39,159 nt of DNA from Betaproteobacteria bacterium (lineage in GTDB: Bacteria > Pseudomonadota > Gammaproteobacteria > Burkholderiales > SG8-39), in contig JAJDOG010000080.1 of assembly GCA_022340285.1 (NCBI GenBank), positions 1 to 39,159 on the forward strand, in the 5' to 3' direction. This document shows, in pieces, positions 8,409 to 16,197 of this stretch. The translations under genes and the position numbers were made by a program. The notes beneath the pieces are model-generated. The model ran no database searches, was not told the DNA's origin, and saw only the letters and a program-made list of their open reading frames with translations. The stretch's first letter is position 1, and each line of letters opens with the position of its first letter.

Positions 8409-10139
8409 ATGATCACGAAGGGAATGAACGGGGCGGAAGCCGTGCTGCGCGTGCTGCGCGCAATGGGGGTCGAGAAGATCTTCGCCTCTCCGGGTTCGGA
8501 CTGGGCGCCGCTCTGGGAGGCGCTCGCGAAGCCTTATGAGCCGGGCGAGGTGCCCGAGTACATCTCGTCGCGCCACGAGGAGACCGCGGCCGCGATGGCG
8601 ATGGGCTACGCGAAGGTCACCGGTAAGCTTCCGGCGCTCGTCGTGCACACGACGGTGGGTGCGTTGCATGCGACCATGGCCCTGCGGGCAGCGCTGCACG
8701 AGCGAATCCCGATGGTCGTGATGGCGGGCGAGTCGGTCACCTTCGCCGAGGCGCCGCTGCCGGAACTGGGGCGCCAGTGGCTGCGTCTCCTGACCGACGT
8801 CGGTGGCCCGGCCCGGCTCGTGGAATCGTGCGTGAAGTGGTCGTTCGGGATGAACACGAGCCTCCTGCTTCCCCACACCATGCAGCGCGCCTGTCAGCTC
8901 GCGATGGCGGCGCCCCGAGGCCCGGTCTTCGTATCGGTGCCGCTCGAATTCATGCTCGCATCCATGACGACCGATCCGCCCGCAGTCGCTGCTCACGCGA
9001 GCGCGCCGGCGGCACAGCCGGCGGCCATCGAAGCGCTCGCGCGCGAGCTTGCCGCCGCAAGCAATCCGGTGATCGTCACGGAGGAGGTGGGGAAGAGCGT
9101 CGCGGCGGTCGCGCAACTCGTCGCGCTTGCGGAGACGCTTGGCGCGCCCGTCGTCGAGGCATGGCAGCCGACTTATGTGAACTTTCCGCGCGCGCATCCG
9201 CTCTACTGCGGCGTCGCCGCAGTCGAAATGGCCGAAGTGCTGAAGGGCGCCGATCTCGTCTTCCTGGTGGAAAGCGTGGGCCCGTGGCACCCGCCCTCGG
9301 CGTTGCCCGCGCCGGGCACGCGGGTCGTCGTGCTTGGCGAGGATCCGCTGCACGCGCATTTGCCGTTCTGGGGCTTTCAAGCGGATCTCGTGGTAGCAGG
9401 CGAGGCGGAAGCGTCGCTCGCCATGCTGGTGGGCGAGGTGCGCAAGACCGTCTCGCCCGGCTCACGCGCCGCCGCGATCGAGCGCTGGCGATCTCGCAAC
9501 GAGCAGCGCCGCGCGACGACGCGCGAGGCGGCCCGCGTGGCCGGCACCCGCGACGTGATCGAGACGAGCTGGGTCGTGCACGAGCTCGACGCCGTGCTTC
9601 CCGATGACGCGATCGTCGTCGACGAGACGATCACCCATCGGGCTGACGTCCTGCGGCTGTTCGACCGTCTCACCCCGGGCCGCTATTTCGAGGCGAGCTA
9701 CGGGGGGCTGGGAATGGGGATCGGGATGGCGCTCGGCGTGAAGGCCGCGCACCCCGACCGGATCGTCGTGAATACGATCGGCGACGGCACATTTCACTAC
9801 AACCCCGTGCTCGGCTCGTTCGGCGCGGCCCAGGAGCACCGCTTGCCCATCCTCGTCGTTCTCTTCGACAACGCCGGATACCGATCGCAGAAGGGTGACG
9901 TGATCAACGAATATCCGGAGGGGTGGGCGGTCAAGGCGGACCGGTTCGTCGGGACGTCGATCACGCCTCGCCCTGACTATGCGCTGCTCGCCCGCGCCTA
10001 TGGCGGCTATGGTGAGACGGTCACGGGTCCCGGAGAAGTGCGCGCCGCGCTCGCCCGCGGCCTCCAGGCGGTGGCGAAAGGACAGTTTGCGCTGATCACC
10101 ATGGTACTGGAGCCGGTGAATCCAAGAGAAGTGCGCTGA
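8409..10139 (+). CDS. Thiamine diphosphate-dependent enzyme (acetolactate synthase / benzoylformate decarboxylase-like)
   Basis: A 576-residue protein with the three-domain layout of the pyruvate oxidase/decarboxylase superfamily. The cofactor-activating Glu is in SSRHEETAAAMAMGYA (Glu57). The C-terminal metal/ThDP motif starts with GDGTF near residue 457 and ends in the Asn of FDNAGY, at the expected distance. The middle domain (about 195-340) has no clear FAD or ADP-binding signature. It would decarboxylate a 2-keto acid or form or cleave a carbon-carbon bond next to a carbonyl. GGAG lies ahead of the ATG. It is 21 bases behind the GST gene and 21 before the hydrolase, so all are one operon. 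A 2-keto acid made by the upstream D-2-hydroxyacid dehydrogenase could be its substrate (inference). Confidence 0.87.
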   Translation: MITKGMNGAEAVLRVLRAMGVEKIFASPGSDWAPLWEALAKPYEPGEVPEYISSRHEETAAAMAMGYAKVTGKLPALVVHTTVGALHATMALRAALHERIPMVVMAGESVTFAEAPLPELGRQWLRLLTDVGGPARLVESCVKWSFGMNTSLLLPHTMQRACQLAMAAPRGPVFVSVPLEFMLASMTTDPPAVAAHASAPAAQPAAIEALARELAAASNPVIVTEEVGKSVAAVAQLVALAETLGAPVVEAWQPTYVNFPRAHPLYCGVAAVEMAEVLKGADLVFLVESVGPWHPPSALPAPGTRVVVLGEDPLHAHLPFWGFQADLVVAGEAEASLAMLVGEVRKTVSPGSRAAAIERWRSRNEQRRATTREAARVAGTRDVIETSWVVHELDAVLPDDAIVVDETITHRADVLRLFDRLTPGRYFEASYGGLGMGIGMALGVKAAHPDRIVVNTIGDGTFHYNPVLGSFGAAQEHRLPILVVLFDNAGYRSQKGDVINEYPEGWAVKADRFVGTSITPRPDYALLARAYGGYGETVTGPGEVRAALARGLQAVAKGQFALITMVLEPVNPREVR

Positions 10140-10160
10140 GACGTCTCAAGGAGGAGAACC

Positions 10161-11825
10161 ATGGAGACGGCAACAACGGGCGGCACGCTCGCGCCGCGGG
10201 AAGAGACCATCACCATGCGCGACGGCGTCAAGATCGGCGTCGGGATCTACGCACCCTCGGGTGCCGGAAAGTTTCCCGCGCTGCTCGCCGCATCGCCATA
10301 TCGCTACGACAACAACGTGCTGCCCGCGAGCCCGCAGTTCCTGTGGCGCGAGACCGGTCCGATCGAGTTCTACGTGGCGCGGGGCTATGCCTATGTGCAC
10401 ATGGACGTGCGCGGATCCGGTAAATCCGGCGGCGAATTCGAATTCCTCGGCCCGAACGAGCAGCAGGACCTCTACGAGGTGATCGAGTGGATCGCGAAGC
10501 AGCCGTGGTCGAACGGCAAGGTGGGCGGCATCGGGCAGTCCTATTACTGCATGACGCAATGGCTGATGGGCGCGATGGCGCCACCATCGCTCGCGTGCCT
10601 CGGGGCCCACGACGGCTTGAACGACCCGTATCGTCAGTCCTGCTACCAGGGAGGCATCCCGGGCGAGTTCTTCGGCGGCTACTGGTGGACGCAGAACCGG
10701 ATCATCAACCGCTTCCCCGCGAACGGCGCCACCCCGCACGAGCAGGTCACCGATCTCGGGATGCTGCTCGCGCGGCATCCGATCTACGACGAATTCTGGC
10801 GCTCGCGCTCGGCATGGGAGCGGCTCGAGAACATCAAGATCCCGGTCTACTCCATCGCGGTGTGGGGCAAGTTCGATCTGCACACGCGCGGCAACCTTGA
10901 TGCCTACCGGAAAGTGCAGGGGCCGAAGAAGCTGCGCGTGAGTGGAGCGCCGAATGCGTGGGCGGCGGCACAGGAGTTCTCGAGTGTCGAATTCCACGAG
11001 AAGGTCCTCCTGCCGTTCTACGACCACTACCTGAAGGGCAAGGAGACCGAATACTCGAAGCGCCCACCGGTCGAGTACTTCGTGCGTGGCGCCAATGTCT
11101 TTCGCGTCGCTGACTCCTGGCCGCCCGCGGGCATCAAATATGAAACCCTGCACCTGCAGGCGGGCCCGTCGGAAAGCGTGACCTCGCTGAACGACGGCAG
11201 CCTCGCGCCGGCTGCGGGGAAGGGTGCCGCCGCGACCAGCTACCGCTATCCGAATCCCGGCTGGGTGAGCGGCGTGGTCGGCTTCGGTCCCGCCGGCCCG
11301 GCGGGCGGATTCGATCCGGTGCGCCGCGTGCTCACTTTCACCAGTGCACCGCTCGACCGCGATCGCGAGGTCACCGGCTCGATCAAGCTCGTCCTGTATG
11401 TCTCCTCGACGCGGACGGACACCGACGTCTTCGTCAAGCTCGCGGAGCAGTTTCCGCAATCGCCGGAGGACCGGGCGAAGGGCGCCAATCCGGGCTCACT
11501 GCTCGTGACCAAGGGCTGGCTGCGCGCATCGCATCGCGCGCTCGATCCGGCGCGCAGCACCGAGATGGAGCCGTACCACACCCATACGAATCCGGAGCCG
11601 ATCGTGCCCGGGCAGGTCTACAAGCTGGAGATCAGCCTCGAGCCGACCGCGTACCGGTTCAAGCAGGGCAACCGCGTCCGCCTGGAGATCGTGAACGGCG
11701 ACTCGCCGGCGACCGACGTGATCTGGACACACCTCTACCAGCCGAACAAGATCGGCGAGGACACGATCCACCACAGCGCGCAGCATCCGTCGGCGATCGT
11801 GCTTCCGCTGTCGAACGCGGATTGA
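10161..11825 (+). CDS. CocE/NonD-type alpha/beta hydrolase (S15 family)
   Basis: A 554-residue hydrolase: an alpha/beta core with a cap (about residues 15-290) and a C-terminal jelly-roll domain (about 320-550). AAGGAGGAG precedes the ATG. Motifs include MDVRGSGKSGG at 81-91 and the nucleophile elbow GIGQSYY with Ser127. Asp239 in WGKFDLHTRGN fits the triad acid. In place of the usual GPWxH-type motif with the catalytic His, the sequence reads VSGAPNAWAA around residue 265, so the His seems lost or moved. Family members hydrolyse esters, beta-lactams, cocaine or X-Pro peptides in the cytoplasm. No signal peptide is seen. It is the last gene of the operon starting at 6379 and converges on the TRAP permease gene. 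Confidence 0.85.
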   Translation: METATTGGTLAPREETITMRDGVKIGVGIYAPSGAGKFPALLAASPYRYDNNVLPASPQFLWRETGPIEFYVARGYAYVHMDVRGSGKSGGEFEFLGPNEQQDLYEVIEWIAKQPWSNGKVGGIGQSYYCMTQWLMGAMAPPSLACLGAHDGLNDPYRQSCYQGGIPGEFFGGYWWTQNRIINRFPANGATPHEQVTDLGMLLARHPIYDEFWRSRSAWERLENIKIPVYSIAVWGKFDLHTRGNLDAYRKVQGPKKLRVSGAPNAWAAAQEFSSVEFHEKVLLPFYDHYLKGKETEYSKRPPVEYFVRGANVFRVADSWPPAGIKYETLHLQAGPSESVTSLNDGSLAPAAGKGAAATSYRYPNPGWVSGVVGFGPAGPAGGFDPVRRVLTFTSAPLDRDREVTGSIKLVLYVSSTRTDTDVFVKLAEQFPQSPEDRAKGANPGSLLVTKGWLRASHRALDPARSTEMEPYHTHTNPEPIVPGQVYKLEISLEPTAYRFKQGNRVRLEIVNGDSPATDVIWTHLYQPNKIGEDTIHHSAQHPSAIVLPLSNAD

Positions 11826-11870
11826 CCCGGTCATCGCCGACGATCGACGCAGACGACGCGCAGTTCGCTC

Positions 11871-13757
11871 TCACGTCGCGATGCGGCGACGGCGCGCGCG
11901 CTCCCATATGAAGAGCGCTGCGGCAAGGGCCGCGCCGGCGATGTTGACCGCGCGCCCTGCGCCGAATGCCTCGAGCGGTACGAGAAGCGCCAGCCCCGCG
12001 AGGGCGTAGAGGAGCCGGTCGAGCGCGCCCATCCGGCGCACCGAGTAGCCGGCCATCGCCGCGGAGACGAGCCACACGCCGATCACGGCCGCGGCGAAGT
12101 CGATCAGAATGGCCGCCGCACTTCCTTGCATGAGCAGCGTCCCCGAGAAGACGAACAGGAACGGGATCACGAAGACCGTCCAGCCGAGCCGCATTGCGGC
12201 GAATCCGGTGCGCATCGGATCCGCCTGGGCGAGGTTTGCGGCGGCGAACGCCCCGATCGCGACCGGTGGAGTGATCATCGACAGGCACCCGTAGTACATG
12301 ATGAACATGTGCGCGGCCAACGGCTCGATGCCCATCTTCACGAGCGACGGCGCCACCAGCGTCGCGAGGAGGATGTAGACGCCCACGGTGGGCATGCCCA
12401 TCCCGAGCACGATGCAGGCGATCGCGGCGATGACCAGGAGCGCGATCAGCACGCCTCCCGCGAGGTGCACGAGGAGCACGGTGAGCGTGAAGCCGAGGCC
12501 GGAGTAGTTCAGCGTGCCGATGATGATCCCGGCCGCCGCGCCGATCATGAAGAGCTCCAGGACCGAGAACGCGGTGTCGCGCAGCATGACGTAGAGGTCG
12601 CGGAGGCCGATCCGCTTGCCCTGGAAGGGGAAGAGGAGCGCGAGGGCGAGCGCCGCGACCGTCGCGACCAGGCCGGCGGTCGCCGCCTCGTAGTTCAGCC
12701 AGAAGAGCGCGTAGACGAGCACGGCGAACGGGATGGGGAAGTGCCAGCCGTTCTTGAGCACCTGCGCAAGTCGCGGTATGCGCTCGGTGTCGATCGGCCG
12801 GATATCGTGCCGCGCCGCCTCGAGGTCGACCTGGATGAAGAGCGCGATGTAGAAGAGCACGGCGGGAATCAGGGCGGCGAGCGCGACCGTCGCATAGGGC
12901 ACCTCCAGGAACTCGGCCATGAGGAATGCGGCGATCCCCATCACCGGCGGCATGAGCTGGCCGCCGGTCGACGCCGTTGCTTCGATTGCCCCCGCGATGT
13001 GCGCCTGGTATCCAGATCGCCGCATGAGCGGGATCGTCACCACGCCAACCGTCAACACGTTCGACACTGCACTTCCGGAGATCGTCCCGAAAAGCGAGGA
13101 GCCGACGATCGCGATCTTGGCCGGGCCGCCGCGCCGGTGGCCCATCAGCGCCATCGAGATGTCGGTAAAGAACGCGGAGCCGCCAGACTTGAGAAGGACC
13201 TGGCCGAAGAAGACGAAGACCACGACGACGCTCGTGACGATCTTCATCGGGACGCCGAGCATCGCGCTCGAGTCCCAGACCGTATAGTAGGTGAGCCGAT
13301 CGATCGGGATGGACCGCGCGGCGAGATCCCCCGGCAGATGGCCGCCGAAGAGCGCGAGCACGAAGAACGCCAGCGTGACGACGACGAGTGCCATTCCGGC
13401 CGTGCGGCGCAGCCCCTCGATCAGCAGAACGCCGACGACCGCCGCGACGAGCAGCCCGTCCCAGGGTTGCACGTACACCATCTCGGACAGCTTCGGGAAG
13501 CGGAAGGCAATGTAGGCTGAGCCGGCGAAGGAGGCCACGGCGGCCACGATGTCGTACCACGGAACCGGACCGGTCCGTCCGCCGCGGCCGCCTTTTGCCG
13601 GCACGTGCAGGAAGAGGAGCGGCATCGCGAGCGCGAGCAGGCCGGCGAGATATTGCTCGGCATAGAGGGCCAACCCGAACCGCCGAAAGACGTCGGCAGC
13701 CAGCGCAAGCACCGTGCACGTGAGCAGCACGGCCAGGACATTGGCGATCTTGCTCAT
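11871..13757 (-). CDS. TRAP transporter fused permease subunit (4TM + 12TM type)
   Basis: A 628-residue, very hydrophobic protein in which the small (DctQ-like) and large (DctM-like) TRAP permease parts are fused, the form usually paired with TAXI binding proteins. About 15-18 membrane segments are visible. Conserved stretches include GSSLFGTISGSAVSNVLTVG, STGGQLMPPVMGIAAFLMAE, GLGMGMPTVGVYI-like LGMGMPTVGVYILLA, and CLSMITPPVAIGAF. The ATG has a strong GGGGAGG upstream. The gene diverges from a TAXI binding protein at 13977, which is almost certainly its partner. TRAP systems import organic acids using a sodium or proton gradient. The ligand is unknown, but the flanking aromatic-acid and 2-keto/hydroxy-acid genes suggest a carboxylate. 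Confidence 0.95.
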   Translation of the reverse strand: MSKIANVLAVLLTCTVLALAADVFRRFGLALYAEQYLAGLLALAMPLLFLHVPAKGGRGGRTGPVPWYDIVAAVASFAGSAYIAFRFPKLSEMVYVQPWDGLLVAAVVGVLLIEGLRRTAGMALVVVTLAFFVLALFGGHLPGDLAARSIPIDRLTYYTVWDSSAMLGVPMKIVTSVVVVFVFFGQVLLKSGGSAFFTDISMALMGHRRGGPAKIAIVGSSLFGTISGSAVSNVLTVGVVTIPLMRRSGYQAHIAGAIEATASTGGQLMPPVMGIAAFLMAEFLEVPYATVALAALIPAVLFYIALFIQVDLEAARHDIRPIDTERIPRLAQVLKNGWHFPIPFAVLVYALFWLNYEAATAGLVATVAALALALLFPFQGKRIGLRDLYVMLRDTAFSVLELFMIGAAAGIIIGTLNYSGLGFTLTVLLVHLAGGVLIALLVIAAIACIVLGMGMPTVGVYILLATLVAPSLVKMGIEPLAAHMFIMYYGCLSMITPPVAIGAFAAANLAQADPMRTGFAAMRLGWTVFVIPFLFVFSGTLLMQGSAAAILIDFAAAVIGVWLVSAAMAGYSVRRMGALDRLLYALAGLALLVPLEAFGAGRAVNIAGAALAAALFIWERARRRRIAT

Positions 13758-13875
13758 GGCCTCCCCGCCGACGCTCGAATCCGTCGCATTCCGAACAAGT
13801 TCGCTTTTTTGGAGTCTTCGCGCTCGCCCGTCCGCTCGGCGGCGCCCGAGCGCTGCGCCGCAGCTATTCTATCTG

Positions 13876-13905
13876 TTGCAGATGCTGGCGCCTCTGGACT
13901 AGCAT
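13876..13905 (+). promoter_or_regulatory. Possible sigma70-type promoter for the TAXI binding-protein gene
   Basis: TTGCAG at 13876-13881 and TAGCAT at 13900-13905 are 18 bases apart, about 70 bases upstream of the ATG at 13977, within a 219-base divergent intergenic region. Matches to consensus are partial. A short inverted repeat, CCCGT (13921-13925) and ACGGG (13936-13940), follows in the leader. Confidence 0.3.
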
Positions 13906-13976
13906 AGCTCCTTTCGCATTCCCGTCTGCTTTCGAACGGGTTCCGCAGGTCAAATGACGAAGAGGAGCGTCATTCC

Positions 13977-14933
13977 ATGAAACCGCTACGCATTCTCGCA
14001 TGTTCTCTCGTCGCGCCGTGGCTGATCGGCGCCGCGCATGCCCAGATGGTCGGCATCATGACGACGCCGGTGGGGTCGTTCTCGAACTCCGCGGGCTCAG
14101 CCATCGCCAAGGTGGTGAACGACAAGGCCGGTGTGAAAGCGGTCGTTCAGGCGCAGGCCAGCACCGGCTTCGAGGCGGTGGAAGCCGGCAACGTCGAGTT
14201 CAACCTGTCCAACTCGTTCGATGCGACGTTCTTCGCGACGGGCAAGGGCGAGTACGCGGGCACCGGCGTGAAGAAGAATTTCCTCCACGCCGCGGCCCTC
14301 ATCCCCTACCGCGTGGCCATGCACGTCCGCAAGGACTCCGATATCAAGTCGATCGCCGACCTCAAGGGCAAGCGGGTCGCGAGCGCGTTCAACGCCCAGA
14401 AGACCATCGGGCGCATCATCGAGGCGCATCTTGCGAGCGCCGGCCTCACCTACGACGACGTCGTCGCCGTGCCGGTGCCGAACGTCGTGCGGCAGGCGGA
14501 GGACTTCACGAGCGGCAAGGTCGACTTGCTCTTCTTCGCGGTCGGCTCGGCGCCGGTCAAGCAGGCGGCGGCGAGCGTCGGCGGCCTGCGCGTCCTGCCG
14601 GTCGACGACTCGCCGGAAGCGGTCAAGCGCATCCAGGCCGTGCTGCCGGGCGCCTACATCCTGACGGTGAATCCCGCACCGAACATCGAGGGGATCACGG
14701 CGCCGACCAAGCTCGTCGCCTTCGACATGGTTCTGAACGTCAACGCCAAGGTGCCGGACGACGTCGTCTACAAGGTGGTGAAGGCGATCCACGGCAACAA
14801 GAAGGAGCTCGTCGCCACGTTCCGACCTTTCGGACTGTTCAATCCTGCCAAGATGGGGAAGCCGAGCCTAGGGGTCGAATTCCATCCCGGCGCGGTCAAG
14901 TTCTACAAGGAAGCCGGCCTCTGGCAGCAATAG
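13977..14933 (+). CDS. TAXI-family TRAP transporter solute-binding protein
   Basis: A 318-residue periplasmic protein with a clear signal peptide (about residues 1-22, ending AAHAQ). The mature part shows TAXI-family features: GSFSNSAGSAIAKVVND near the N-terminus, a stretch that detects bound ligand (AVEAGNVEFNLSNS), DLKGKRVASAF in the hinge region and repeated two-lobe topology. GAGGAG precedes the ATG at proper distance. It is transcribed divergently from the fused TRAP permease gene and should deliver the ligand to it. It is much shorter and less membrane-bound than the second TAXI protein at 16198-17514, with which it shares family but little evident sequence. Confidence 0.93.
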   Translation: MKPLRILACSLVAPWLIGAAHAQMVGIMTTPVGSFSNSAGSAIAKVVNDKAGVKAVVQAQASTGFEAVEAGNVEFNLSNSFDATFFATGKGEYAGTGVKKNFLHAAALIPYRVAMHVRKDSDIKSIADLKGKRVASAFNAQKTIGRIIEAHLASAGLTYDDVVAVPVPNVVRQAEDFTSGKVDLLFFAVGSAPVKQAAASVGGLRVLPVDDSPEAVKRIQAVLPGAYILTVNPAPNIEGITAPTKLVAFDMVLNVNAKVPDDVVYKVVKAIHGNKKELVATFRPFGLFNPAKMGKPSLGVEFHPGAVKFYKEAGLWQQ

Positions 14934-14962
14934 CCACAGGCGCCGTTCACACCGCGACTTTC

Positions 14963-15014
14963 TTTCCCCTCCGCCTTTTCAGGGAGGGGTGGCTGCGAAG
15001 CGGCCGGGGTGGTT
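14963..15014 (+). repeat. Dispersed structured repeat, copy 1
   Basis: A 52-base element after the TAXI gene, before the convergent MetE-like gene. It begins TTTCCCC and ends GGGGTGGTT. It contains two inverted repeats: CCCCTCC (14966-14972) with GGAGGGG (14983-14989), then GGCTGC-GAA-GCGGCC, which pairs with one G-T wobble. A second copy lies at 31761-31810 on the other strand. Its position fits a bidirectional transcription terminator or a REP-like element. Confidence 0.75.
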
Positions 15015-15032
15015 GATGCGGCTGCCGCATCA
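15014..15032. terminator. Hairpin overlapping the stop codon of the minus-strand MetE-like gene
   Basis: TGATGCGG (15014-15021) and CCGCATCA (15025-15032) form a perfect 8-base inverted repeat with a 3-base loop. It directly follows repeat copy 1 and includes the stop codon of the gene ending at 15030. No T-run follows on either strand, so intrinsic termination is only possible, not shown. Confidence 0.4.
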
Positions 15033-16193
15033 CCAGAGCCGCCGGCTCGCGATGCGCGCGCCCTCGGCGAGCGCCTCGAACTTCGCCCAGACGATCCGCT
15101 CCTGGATCTCCTCTGATCCCGCGAAGGTGCCGAATCCGCAATCGGCGCCCGCGATGACGTTTTCTCGCCCGACGACGGAGGCGAAGCGCTCGATCCGGTC
15201 GGCGATCGTTTCCGGATGCTCGACCATGACGTTGGAGTGCGTGATCACGCCGGGGATCAGCACCGTCCCCTCGGGAAGCTTCACGTCCTTCCAGACCTTC
15301 CATTCGTGCTCGTGGCGCGGGTTGCCGGCCTCGAAGGAGTAGGCGCCGGCGTTCACTCGGGGAATGAGATCGACCACGTCCTTCAGCTCCATGTCGTACA
15401 TGCGCGGGCCGATGTTGATGCCGTAGCAGGTGTGGAAGCGGATGCGCTCGCGCGGCAGGCCCCGCAGCGCGTGGTTGAGCGCCTCGATCCGCACTTCGGC
15501 CCACTTGCGGCAGTCCGCGATGCTGGCGTCGGGGGTGACGTTGTAGTACGTGACGAGCCGCGGATCGTCGATCTGCAGCAGGAGGCCGGAATCGACGATC
15601 ATCTTGTATTCCTCGCGCATCGCCTCGGCGAGGGCGAAGACGAACTCCTCGTCGGTCTTGTAATACTTGTTCCGCTCCCATTCCTCGATGTTGGACGGCG
15701 ACACCGCGGGCATGAACGCCTCCTCGACCTGCACCTTCGCGAGCGCCGCCTTGAGGTTCTCGATGTCGGTCCGCAGAGCGTCGTGGCCCTTGTAGGCGAT
15801 CGGCCCGGTGCAGTCCATGTGTGGCGCCTTCATCGCCGGGCTCGGTGCGTCCCGGCCCTGGGCCGCGTAGAACTCCGGGAACGTCGTGAAATCGCGCGAT
15901 CGGGCGAACGGGCTCCCCGGGCTGGCGCCCCGCCGCGGCTCGAAGCCCGCGAGACGCTGGTTCACGTAGTGCATGAAGCCGGGCTTGCCGAACTCGCCGT
16001 CGTCGACCACGTCGAGGCCTGCGCGCGCCTGCGTCTGGACGACCTCTGCCACGGCCTCCTTGAGGCGACCGGGATAGGCCTTCTCGTCGTAGGGTTCGCC
16101 ACGGTCCTTTGCGAGCGTCATCTGCAGGAGATCGGCGGGCCGCGGGAGACTTCCTACGTGCGTTGTGAGAATGCGTTCAGCGCTGCGTTTCAT
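15030..16193 (-). CDS. MetE C-terminal-domain-like zinc methyl/alkyltransferase family protein
   Basis: A 387-residue single-barrel protein of the cobalamin-independent methionine synthase II group. It starts at 16193, with GGAGG overlapping the end of the preceding gene; in-frame ATGs at 16211 and 16241 would lie inside that gene. The N-terminal LTTHVGSLPRP and VVDDGEF motifs are typical. The zinc ligands are present: His254 and Cys256 in FHTCYG, Glu288 in SFEAGN and Cys352 in GADCGFG. It transfers a methyl or alkyl group to a thiol, but the folate-binding N-terminal half of true MetE is missing. It is four bases behind the membrane-anchored TAXI gene, so transport and thiol chemistry seem linked. 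It differs clearly from the relative at the window start. Confidence 0.9.
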   Translation of the reverse strand: MKRSAERILTTHVGSLPRPADLLQMTLAKDRGEPYDEKAYPGRLKEAVAEVVQTQARAGLDVVDDGEFGKPGFMHYVNQRLAGFEPRRGASPGSPFARSRDFTTFPEFYAAQGRDAPSPAMKAPHMDCTGPIAYKGHDALRTDIENLKAALAKVQVEEAFMPAVSPSNIEEWERNKYYKTDEEFVFALAEAMREEYKMIVDSGLLLQIDDPRLVTYYNVTPDASIADCRKWAEVRIEALNHALRGLPRERIRFHTCYGINIGPRMYDMELKDVVDLIPRVNAGAYSFEAGNPRHEHEWKVWKDVKLPEGTVLIPGVITHSNVMVEHPETIADRIERFASVVGRENVIAGADCGFGTFAGSEEIQERIVWAKFEALAEGARIASRRLW

Positions 16194-16197
16194 GACG

